Assembly (NCBI GenBank): GCA_017534535.1
Contig: JAFXVZ010000037.1
Location: 124,001-188,000, forward strand
DNA length: 64,000 nucleotides
DNA from: Bacteroidaceae bacterium
GTDB taxonomy: Bacteria > Bacteroidota > Bacteroidia > Bacteroidales > Bacteroidaceae
Direction: 5' to 3'
The translations under genes and the position numbers were made by a program. Shown piece by piece: positions 34,864-42,104 of the stretch. The notes under the pieces were generated by a model that was not told where the DNA came from, did no database searches, and was given only the letters and a program-made list of their open reading frames with translations. Position 1 is the stretch's first letter. Each line of letters opens with the position of its first letter.

Positions 34864-34898
34864 ATAATAAAGGCTACTCAATGAGTAGCCTTTATTAT
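34864..34898. terminator. Strong bidirectional terminator
   Basis: A perfect 16-bp stem (34864-34879 with 34883-34898) with a 3-base loop lies between the convergent gldE-like and SulP genes. Confidence 0.9.
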
Positions 34899-34927
34899 GT
34901 CATTATTAAAAGTCGTTTTGTTGCTTG

Positions 34928-36625
34928 TCAATTGCCAATAGTCTTTAGGAATGCCGTACAATCTTCGAAAGTCTTAAATGTATGCTTCTCGGGAACAAGA
35001 TCAGGAATCACATCCATCGTTTTGAGCATATACATAGGCTGTGGTTGAATGATAGTCATCAGCACCATGGCCCCATGGGACTGGATCTCCTTAATCGCCG
35101 TCTCCATCGCATACAAACCACTCTGATCCATAAAGCTTACCAGTCGCATACGGATAATCACAATCTTTGCATCAGCAGGCACATCATTCATCACACTCTG
35201 GAACTTCGTAATGGTGCCGAAGAAAATAGGACCATTCAGACGCTGAATATAAATACGGTCTTTCAGACTATCAGGAATACCACCCTCGTCAGCCCACGGG
35301 CTCTCTTTGTCGAAGTTCGTCATAATAGACGAGCTGTATCCTCCCTCTACCAAGTCACTGGCGCGTTTCATAAACAATACGCAAGCAATCACCATGCCGA
35401 TACCTACTGCCGTCAGCAAATCCACTAAGACGGTCAGACCAAACACGATAAGCAATACACTGGCATCGGCCTTGGGAATCTTCAGCAAATCCCTGAAACC
35501 CTTGAAGTCGATGATGCCCCAACCAACAGTAATCAAGATACCGGCCAATACTGACAGAGGAACATAGCGAACTAGTCCGCCTAAACCTAACAGGATGGCC
35601 AACAGGAAGATAGAATGTACCATGCCACTGATCTGTGTTCTACCACCACTCTTCACATTCACCACCGTACGCATCGTAGCACCAGCACCGCCAATACCAC
35701 AGAACAGACCACTGATTAAATTACCAATACCTTGACCAATCAACTCCTTGTTGCTGTTGTGATGTGTCTTGGTAATGTTATCAGCCACCACAGAAGTCAG
35801 CAGTGTATCAATGCTACCCAAGCCAGCCAAAGTCAGGCCTGGAACAATAGCTACCTTCAGAGTTTCATACCAGTCAATGCCTGACAGCAAGATACTTGCG
35901 TTGGCGAAGAAAGGCATTGGCAATCCTCCAGGGATAGCGCCAATCAGCAGTCGGTCTTCCATCTCAAAGAACAATGATACCACTGTCATCACCAGCAAAG
36001 CCACCAAAGTGGCAGGCACTTTCTTCGTGATTTTAGGCATCAGCCAAATAATAGCAATTGTACCTAAACCCAGCAACAAGGCTGTGAGAGATACTCCACC
36101 TTGCAAACGCTCGGGCATCTCCAAAATCATATCTATTGTCAGCACAGGCGATTTCAAACCCACCAATGCATAGAGTTGTTGCAGAATAATGATAACACCG
36201 ATGCCACTCATAAAGCCTGAGAGCACAGGGTAGGGGATGTAACGCACATACTTACCTATCTTTATTACACCAAAAAGAATCTGGAAGAGTCCGCAGAACA
36301 AACCAGCCATAGACATGGCGATGAGAACAGCACTCAACGACTGATGTGCAGCCCATACGCCACTGATTAGGGTTGCGGTGATGACCGTCATCGGTCCTGT
36401 AGGACCACTGATTTGTGAGTGTGTACCACCAAATAGTGAAGCGAAAAAGCCCAAAAGGGTGGCACCTATCAGTCCAGCCAATGCTCCCATAGAGCTGGCC
36501 GCAGGGTCGTCAATACTTCCAAATGCTTGAATACCAAAGGCAAGAGCCAAAGGTAAAGCGACAATTCCGGCCGTGATACCACCGAAAATGTCACCTTTTA
36601 CGTTATTCGTTTCTATAAATGCCAT
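34928..36625 (-). CDS. SulP family anion transporter with STAS domain
   Basis: The product has 565 residues. About 10-12 membrane segments (GGITAGIVALPLALAFG, FGGTHSQISGPTGPMTVI, GGAGATMRTVVNVKSGG) precede a C-terminal STAS domain (MRLVSFMDQSGLYAMETAIK). SulP proteins carry sulfate, bicarbonate or dicarboxylates, usually with sodium or protons. The final codons TIGN-stop lie in a two-unit heptamer array (34929-34942). It is monocistronic with a consensus promoter. The substrate is not readable from sequence. Confidence 0.92.
   Translation of the reverse strand: MAFIETNNVKGDIFGGITAGIVALPLALAFGIQAFGSIDDPAASSMGALAGLIGATLLGFFASLFGGTHSQISGPTGPMTVITATLISGVWAAHQSLSAVLIAMSMAGLFCGLFQILFGVIKIGKYVRYIPYPVLSGFMSGIGVIIILQQLYALVGLKSPVLTIDMILEMPERLQGGVSLTALLLGLGTIAIIWLMPKITKKVPATLVALLVMTVVSLFFEMEDRLLIGAIPGGLPMPFFANASILLSGIDWYETLKVAIVPGLTLAGLGSIDTLLTSVVADNITKTHHNSNKELIGQGIGNLISGLFCGIGGAGATMRTVVNVKSGGRTQISGMVHSIFLLAILLGLGGLVRYVPLSVLAGILITVGWGIIDFKGFRDLLKIPKADASVLLIVFGLTVLVDLLTAVGIGMVIACVLFMKRASDLVEGGYSSSIMTNFDKESPWADEGGIPDSLKDRIYIQRLNGPIFFGTITKFQSVMNDVPADAKIVIIRMRLVSFMDQSGLYAMETAIKEIQSHGAMVLMTIIQPQPMYMLKTMDVIPDLVPEKHTFKTFEDCTAFLKTIGN
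34929..34942 (+). repeat. Heptamer pair at the 3' end of the SulP gene
   Basis: CAATTGC, CAATAGT; they encode the last residues and stop of the SulP gene on the other strand. A short and weaker member of the family. Confidence 0.5.
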
Positions 36626-36647
36626 AGTTGTATAATTTTTGAGGCTG

Positions 36648-36678
36648 CAAAATTACGAAAAGTCGAGAGTAGAACAAA
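36648..36678 (-). promoter_or_regulatory. Promoter of the SulP gene
   Basis: On the minus strand TTTG (36675-36678), a 19-base gap and TAATTTTG (36648-36655). Confidence 0.75.
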
Positions 36679-36817
36679 ATAAGCTCGCTTATTTTTTATG
36701 CCGAGACGGAGTAATTTAATAAAATTTCAGGCGATGCCATAACGACACCGCCTAAACTGTTTAACCAATTAAATCTTTACTTATGAAAAGAAATAAACAA
36801 GCCTCACGGCTATTTCT

Positions 36818-37852
36818 TTAGTACGCAGCCTCGAACTCTCGGAGGAAACGTACGTCATTTTCACTAAACAGACGAAGGTCGCTTACCTGGTACTTCAGGT
36901 TGGCGATACGCTCAATACCCATGCCAAAAGCATAGCCGGTATAAACCTTGCTGTCAATACCACAAGCTTCCAGAACATTAGGATCAACCATACCGCACCC
37001 CAAAATCTCTACCCAACCGGTGTGCTTGCAGAAACCACAACCCTTACCGCCACAAATGTTGCAGCTGATGTCCATCTCGGCACTGGGCTCAGTAAATGGG
37101 AAATATGATGGACGCAGGCGGATTTTGGTGTCATTGCCAAACATCTCACGGGCAAAGGTTAGCAACACTTGCTTAAGGTCAGTAAACGATACACCTTTAT
37201 CTATATATAATCCTTCCACCTGATGGAAGAAGCAATGAGCTCGTGCACTGATAGCCTCATTACGATAAACACGTCCTGGGCAAATAACACGGATAGGGGG
37301 CTGTGTCTGCTCCATCACACGTGCTTGTACTGAACTGGTGTGTGAACGCAGGATAATGTTCTTGATTACATTCTCGTTCTGTTCTACGAAGAATGTGTCC
37401 TGCATGTCGCGAGCTGGATGGTCAGCAGCGAAGTTAAGCTTGGTATAAACATGCAGGTCATCTTCCACCTCAGGACCCTCGGCTAGTTTGAAGCCCATGT
37501 GACCAAAGATGTCGATAATCTCGTTCTTCACAATGGTCAGTGGGTGGCGTGTTCCCAGAGCAGCAGGGTAGGCAGTGCGAGTCAAGTCAATGTCATCATC
37601 CACATTGTCCATACTTTCAAACTGATCCTTCAAGGCATTGATCTTGTCCTGCACCTGAGTCTTCAGCTCATTGAGTCTCATACCCACCTCTCGCTTCTGG
37701 TCAGCAGCTACCTCGCGGAAGTCATTCATCAGTCCACTGATGATGCCTTTTTTACTAAGATACTTGATGCGCAGGGCTTCCAGCTCCTCAGCATTGGCAG
37801 CATGTAGTCCCTCTACATCCTTCAGAATCTCGTTGATTTTGTCTATAATCAT
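36818..37852 (-). CDS. pheS: Phenylalanine-tRNA ligase alpha subunit
   Basis: The product has 344 residues: an N-terminal coiled coil (LSKKGIISGLMNDFREV) that binds tRNA and the class II catalytic core with TRHPLTIVKNEI, the motif 2 arginine in GRVYRNEAISARAHCFFHQ, and motif 3 GYAFGMGIERIANL. The F-Q-E region PSYFPFTEPSAEMD forms the phenylalanine pocket. It works as an alpha2-beta2 complex; pheT is not in the window. It has a consensus promoter that overlaps the ruvC promoter. Confidence 0.96.
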   Translation of the reverse strand: MIIDKINEILKDVEGLHAANAEELEALRIKYLSKKGIISGLMNDFREVAADQKREVGMRLNELKTQVQDKINALKDQFESMDNVDDDIDLTRTAYPAALGTRHPLTIVKNEIIDIFGHMGFKLAEGPEVEDDLHVYTKLNFAADHPARDMQDTFFVEQNENVIKNIILRSHTSSVQARVMEQTQPPIRVICPGRVYRNEAISARAHCFFHQVEGLYIDKGVSFTDLKQVLLTFAREMFGNDTKIRLRPSYFPFTEPSAEMDISCNICGGKGCGFCKHTGWVEILGCGMVDPNVLEACGIDSKVYTGYAFGMGIERIANLKYQVSDLRLFSENDVRFLREFEAAY

Positions 37853-37882
37853 CTTTTTTGTTGTTTTAATCTTCCTTTAGCG

Positions 37883-37913
37883 GTTGCAAAGATATATATT
37901 TTCATTACTTTTG
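37883..37913 (+). promoter_or_regulatory. Promoter of the ruvC operon
   Basis: GTTG (37883-37886), a 19-base gap and TACTTTTG (37906-37913). It shares almost the same DNA with the divergent pheS promoter. Confidence 0.55.
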
Positions 37914-37917
37914 CAAA
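37887..37917 (-). promoter_or_regulatory. Promoter of pheS
   Basis: On the minus strand TTTG (37914-37917), a 19-base gap and TATCTTTG (37887-37894), 35 bases before the pheS ATG. Confidence 0.8.
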
Positions 37918-37933
37918 ATAAAATCTGTAGTTT

Positions 37934-37984
37934 ATGATTGTTTATCGCATAACTTGCCAATTTGAGGAGGTAAAAGAGCCATGA
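37934..37984 (+). pseudogene. 16-codon frame resembling the N-terminus of DUF4286 (relic or leader peptide)
   Basis: An ATG at 37934 reads [16 protein letters not shown] and stops at a TGA overlapping the ruvC start. DUF4286 proteins begin in a similar way (MIVY...T...EE) and, as I recall, often sit just upstream of ruvC in Bacteroidales. I infer a gene reduced to its first codons, perhaps kept as a translational leader for ruvC. It also contains AGGAGG near the ruvC start. Chance resemblance is possible because only about 12 residues match. Confidence 0.35.
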
Positions 37985-38571
37985 TGGAGCCTGTTAAAGA
38001 GAAGATAATCTTGGGCATTGACCCTGGTACCACTGTGATGGGGTATGGGGTGTTGAAGGTGTCGATGGGCAAACCGTTTCTAATTGCGATGGGGGTGATT
38101 GACTTGCACAAGTACGCCAATCACTACCTGAAATTGGCGAAGATTCATGAGCGGGTGCTGAGCATCATTGAGAGTTACCTACCCGACGAGGTGGCAATTG
38201 AAGCTCCTTTCTTTGGTAAAAATGTGCAAAGTATGTTGAAGTTGGGGCGAGCACAGGGTGTGGCGATGGCAGTAGCATTGAGTCGTGATATTCCCATTAC
38301 GGAATATGCCCCATTGAAGATAAAGATGGCTATTACAGGTAACGGAAATGCTTCAAAAGAGCAGGTGGCTGGTATGTTGCAACGAATGTTGCACATTGCT
38401 GAGGAGGAAATGCCTAAGTTCCTGGATGCTACCGATGCCTTGGCTGCTGCCTATTGTCATTTTATGCAGATGGGAGTGCCTAAAGTTGAGAAAGGTTATA
38501 AGAGCTGGAAGGATTTTGTGACAAAGAATCCGGATAAAGTTATTGGTAATGAAAACAAGAACAATAAATAA
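37981..38571 (+). CDS. ruvC: Crossover junction endodeoxyribonuclease RuvC
   Basis: The product has 196 residues: [15 protein letters not shown] with the first catalytic aspartate, the second acid in [11 protein letters not shown], and the C-terminal [12 protein letters not shown] acids. RuvC cuts Holliday junctions in recombination with RuvAB. An AGGAGG lies 6-11 bases upstream of the tandem ATGs at 37981/37984. A pullulanase gene follows after 16 bases, an order found in many Bacteroidales. Confidence 0.95.
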   Translation: MMEPVKEKIILGIDPGTTVMGYGVLKVSMGKPFLIAMGVIDLHKYANHYLKLAKIHERVLSIIESYLPDEVAIEAPFFGKNVQSMLKLGRAQGVAMAVALSRDIPITEYAPLKIKMAITGNGNASKEQVAGMLQRMLHIAEEEMPKFLDATDALAAAYCHFMQMGVPKVEKGYKSWKDFVTKNPDKVIGNENKNNK

Positions 38572-38587
38572 TGAAGAATGAAATAAT

Positions 38588-40588
38588 ATGAAGAATAAAA
38601 TTTGGATAATGGCTATGATGGTTGCAGTATTGGGAAGCTGTAATGACCAGCAAAGGGTGTTTTATGAATCACCCGAAGACTATCCTGTGAGGAAAGGTAG
38701 TATGAGTGAGATGGAATATGCACCGAGTGGTACGAGTTTCCATTTATGGAGCCCTAATGCCGATGAGGTACGCTTGATGCTCTATGATGAGGCGGAGGGT
38801 GGTCATGCCTACGAAACACATCATATGACTTTGGGAGATGATGGTACATGGCATGTGAAAGTGAATAAAGATCTGTTGGGCAAGTTTTATACTTTTAATG
38901 TAAAGATAAATGAAGAGTGGTTGGGCGATACTCCTGGGTTATTCGTCAAAGCTGTGGGTATCAATGGCAAACGTGGTGCCATCATTGACATGAGTCAGAC
39001 CAATCCTGAAGGTTGGGAGAATGATAGCAAACCAACATTGAGGAGTATTGCGGATGCTGTGGTATATGAAATGCATCATCGTGATTTCTCCATCGATAGC
39101 AGTTCTGGAATCTTGCACAAGGGACAGTTTCTTGCACTGACAGAAACAGGTACTCGTTCGCCAGAGGGACTGTCCACAGGCATTAATCACTTGCAGGAGT
39201 TGGGAATTACGCATGTGCATCTGTTGCCGTCCTATGACTATGCATCTATTGATGAGCATACATTTAAGGATAGTCACTACAATTGGGGCTATGATCCACA
39301 GAACTACAACGTGCCTGATGGCTCATACTCAACTGACCCTACACAGCCTGCCTTGCGTATCCTTGAGTTCAAGCAGATGGTGCAGGCATTGCATCAGGCT
39401 GGTATCCGCGTAGTGCTGGATGTGGTCTATAACCATACTTACAATGCCGCTACCAGTGCATTTGAAAAGACTGTGCCTGGCTATTTCTATCGTATGAAGG
39501 AAGATGGCACTTTTGCAGATGGTTCTGGTTGTGGCAACGAGACAGCCAGCAATCGCCCGATGATGCGTAAGTTTATGGTGGAGAGTGTGATCTATTGGAT
39601 GAAAGAGTATCACCTCGATGGCTTCCGTTTTGACTTGATGGGTATTCATGACATCGCCACGATGAATGAAATTCGTCAGGAAGCGCAGAAGCTCGACCCT
39701 CAGGTGTTAATCTACGGTGAGGGATGGGCAGCTTCCACGCCACAATATGCTGCCGATTCTTTGGCGATGAAGGCTAATATAGCGAAGATGCCAGGTATCG
39801 CTGCCTTTAGCGATGAAATGCGTGACGGTTTGCGTGGCCCTTGGGATGATGATAAGAAAGGTGCATTCTTAGCAGGATTTCCGGGCCATGAGGAAAGTGT
39901 GAAATTTGGTATTGTTGGAGCTATCCAGCATCCACAAGTTCAGATGGACAAAGTGAATTACAGCAATAAAGCTTGGGCATTGGAACCTACGCAGATGATG
40001 AGCTATGTGAGTTGCCATGATGATATGTGCTTGGTGGATAGGCTGCGTACCACTGTTCCAGACCTAAAAAATGGTGAATTGGAGAAGCTGGATATGTTGG
40101 CACAGACAGCTGTGTTGACTTCGCAGGGCATACCGTTCATTTTTGCTGGTGAAGAGGTGATGCGTGACAAGAAATTTGTGCACAACAGCTACCAGAGCCC
40201 TGACAGTATCAACGCCATCAATTGGCATAATAAGGCAAAATACCAGTCGGTATTCAATTATTACAAGAGTTTGATATCTATGCGTAGGCATCATCCAGCC
40301 TTCCGCTTGGGCTCTGCTGATTTGGTGCGCAAGCATCTGGAGTTTTTGCCTGTAGAGGGCAATGGGCTAGTGGCTTTCCGCTTGAAAGATCATGCTGGTG
40401 GCGATGTTTGGAACAATATCATTGTCCTTTTGAATGCCCGCAGGGAATATGCCAAGGTCAATGTGCCAGAGGGTAAGTACATTGCTGTGGTGAAGGACGG
40501 TTGGGTGTATGAAGGTGGTGTTGGCATTATGTACGGACCAACATTATCTGTCGCTCCTGAGTCTGCGTTAATTGTATATCAGGAATAA
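38588..40588 (+). CDS. pulA: Type I pullulanase, lipoprotein
   Basis: The product has 666 residues: a lipoprotein signal (VLGSC, C18), a CBM48-like domain (GTSFHLWSPNADEVRLMLYD), then a GH13_14 barrel with YNWGYDPQNYNVP, VLDVVYNHT, the nucleophile in DGFRFDLMG, the acid/base in YGEGWAAS and VSCHDDM. It cleaves alpha-1,6 branches of pullulan or starch-derived glycans. The signal suggests attachment to a membrane, probably facing the periplasm or surface. The stop lies at the start of a heptamer array that also carries the next gene's start. Confidence 0.93.
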   Translation: MKNKIWIMAMMVAVLGSCNDQQRVFYESPEDYPVRKGSMSEMEYAPSGTSFHLWSPNADEVRLMLYDEAEGGHAYETHHMTLGDDGTWHVKVNKDLLGKFYTFNVKINEEWLGDTPGLFVKAVGINGKRGAIIDMSQTNPEGWENDSKPTLRSIADAVVYEMHHRDFSIDSSSGILHKGQFLALTETGTRSPEGLSTGINHLQELGITHVHLLPSYDYASIDEHTFKDSHYNWGYDPQNYNVPDGSYSTDPTQPALRILEFKQMVQALHQAGIRVVLDVVYNHTYNAATSAFEKTVPGYFYRMKEDGTFADGSGCGNETASNRPMMRKFMVESVIYWMKEYHLDGFRFDLMGIHDIATMNEIRQEAQKLDPQVLIYGEGWAASTPQYAADSLAMKANIAKMPGIAAFSDEMRDGLRGPWDDDKKGAFLAGFPGHEESVKFGIVGAIQHPQVQMDKVNYSNKAWALEPTQMMSYVSCHDDMCLVDRLRTTVPDLKNGELEKLDMLAQTAVLTSQGIPFIFAGEEVMRDKKFVHNSYQSPDSINAINWHNKAKYQSVFNYYKSLISMRRHHPAFRLGSADLVRKHLEFLPVEGNGLVAFRLKDHAGGDVWNNIIVLLNARREYAKVNVPEGKYIAVVKDGWVYEGGVGIMYGPTLSVAPESALIVYQE

Positions 40589-40627
40589 TGAATAATTAAC
40601 AATGAATAATCGTCAAAGGTCAATCAA
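40586..40627 (+). repeat. Heptamer array, 6 units, from the pulA stop to the ABC gene start
   Basis: Units TAATGAA, TAATTAA, CAATGAA, TAATCGT, CAAAGGT, CAATCAA. The pulA stop and the ATG at 40602 both lie inside it. Confidence 0.7.
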
Positions 40628-42104
40628 TTTAGTTGACGCTTGGCCTCGTTTACCAGATGCCCGTATGGCTGAACCTGTCACTTTGGAGATATTCAAAGGT
40701 GAACAGGTGGCGATAGTAGGAGAGAATGGTGCCGGCAAAAGCAGACTGGTGGATATGCTCATCAGCAAATATCCATTGCATGCAGGTTCTATCGTATACG
40801 ACTTCACTCCATCTCCTTGGAAAGAGGTGTATATGAACATCAAGCATATCAGCTTCCGTGATACCTTCGGCAGTATTGACACCAATTATTATTACCAGCA
40901 GCGATGGAATTCTACAGATTTGGATGAGGTGCCGTTGGTGAAGGATTTGATAGGTGAGTACGATGAGAATGCTTATCAAAAACAGCTTTTCGACACCTTC
41001 CATATTGATGAGATGCTCAATAAGCCCATCATCCTGCTTAGTAGTGGAGAAATGCGTAAGTTCCAGTTGGCTAAGATGTTGCTTACTCATCCTCGCATTA
41101 TCATTCTCGACAATCCTTATATCGGATTGGATGCTGCTACTCGTGACCTTTTAACTAATCTTTTCACGGAGTTGGCTAAGCAAGGCATCCAATTGATACT
41201 GGTGATGAGCATGATGGACAGCGTCCCCGATTTCATTACCCATGTGGTAAGGGTGAAGGATTTGAAGGTGGCAGGTAAGATGACACTTGCCGAATATCGT
41301 AATTGGTTTTCTACGATTGACCATTCACCATTCACCATAAATAGTATCCCGTTTCTTAACAACACGTCTCGCCAGTCAACGTTCAACGGTCAATCGTCAA
41401 TCGTCAATCGTCAATGGTCAACGTTCAACGTTCAATATAACGAAGTCGTCAGACTACAAAAGGTTAGCATCCGCTATGGCACTCGTACCATCTTGAAGGA
41501 CTTGGATTGGGTAGTAAGAAAAGGAGAGAAATGGGCACTGAGCGGTGAGAATGGTTGTGGTAAGTCCACCCTGTTGAGCATCATCTGTGCTGACAATCCT
41601 CAGAGCTATGCTTGCGATGTGAGTCTGTTTGGCAGAAAACGAGGTACAGGTGAGAGCATCTGGGACATCAAGAAACACATTGGTTATGTGAGTCCTGAAA
41701 TGCATCGTTCTTACCAGAAGAACCTGCCTGCCATAGATATCGTGGCAAGTGGCTTGCATGATAGCATTGGTTTGTATGTTAAGCCGAAGCCTGAGCAACG
41801 GACTGTCTGTCTGCAATGGATGGAAGTGTTTGGCATTGCACACTTGGCAGACCGTCCTTTCTTGCAGATGAGTGATGGTGAGCAGCGTTTGGTACTCTTG
41901 GCAAGGGCTTTCGTGAAAGATCCGGAGTTGTTGATTCTCGATGAACCCCTGCACGGATTGGACACCTTCAATCGTCGTAAGGTAAAAGCCATCATTAATG
42001 CTTTCTGTTGTCAAGAGGGCAAAACTTTGATGATGGTAACACATTTTGAAAACGAACTGCCACCCTGCATTGATCATCGTTTGCAACTGAAGAAGATAAT
42101 ATGA
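40602..42104 (+). CDS. Tandem ABC ATPase (ModF/PhrA-like), no membrane domain
   Basis: The product has 500 residues and two nucleotide-binding domains. NBD1 has Walker A GENGAGKSRLVD and signature LSSGEMRKFQLAK, with a weak Walker B (IIILDNPYIGLD). NBD2 has GENGCGKSTLLS, MSDGEQRLVLLAR and ILDEPLHGLD. Like E. coli ModF, it lacks membrane segments, and its job is unknown. The linker between the domains (residues 259-279) is a nine-unit heptamer array. The N-terminus also starts in an array. The stop overlaps the next gene as ATGA. Confidence 0.85.
   Translation: MNNRQRSINLVDAWPRLPDARMAEPVTLEIFKGEQVAIVGENGAGKSRLVDMLISKYPLHAGSIVYDFTPSPWKEVYMNIKHISFRDTFGSIDTNYYYQQRWNSTDLDEVPLVKDLIGEYDENAYQKQLFDTFHIDEMLNKPIILLSSGEMRKFQLAKMLLTHPRIIILDNPYIGLDAATRDLLTNLFTELAKQGIQLILVMSMMDSVPDFITHVVRVKDLKVAGKMTLAEYRNWFSTIDHSPFTINSIPFLNNTSRQSTFNGQSSIVNRQWSTFNVQYNEVVRLQKVSIRYGTRTILKDLDWVVRKGEKWALSGENGCGKSTLLSIICADNPQSYACDVSLFGRKRGTGESIWDIKKHIGYVSPEMHRSYQKNLPAIDIVASGLHDSIGLYVKPKPEQRTVCLQWMEVFGIAHLADRPFLQMSDGEQRLVLLARAFVKDPELLILDEPLHGLDTFNRRKVKAIINAFCCQEGKTLMMVTHFENELPPCIDHRLQLKKII
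41377..41439 (+). repeat. Heptamer array, 9 units, in the ABC interdomain linker
   Basis: CAACGTT, CAACGGT, three CAATCGT, CAATGGT, two CAACGTT, CAATATA. Exactly 63 bases, or 21 codons, read as a Ser/Asn/Gln-rich linker. Confidence 0.85.

Noticed and set aside
36730..36752. Hairpin GGCGATG/CACCGCC after pheS
   Set aside because: Only 7 bp with a mismatch and no T-run; not convincing as a terminator.
38569..38582. TAATGAA/GAATGAA pair between ruvC and pulA
   Set aside because: Only two imperfect units in AT-rich DNA; below what I accept as an array, though it resembles the TAATGAA part of the large array.
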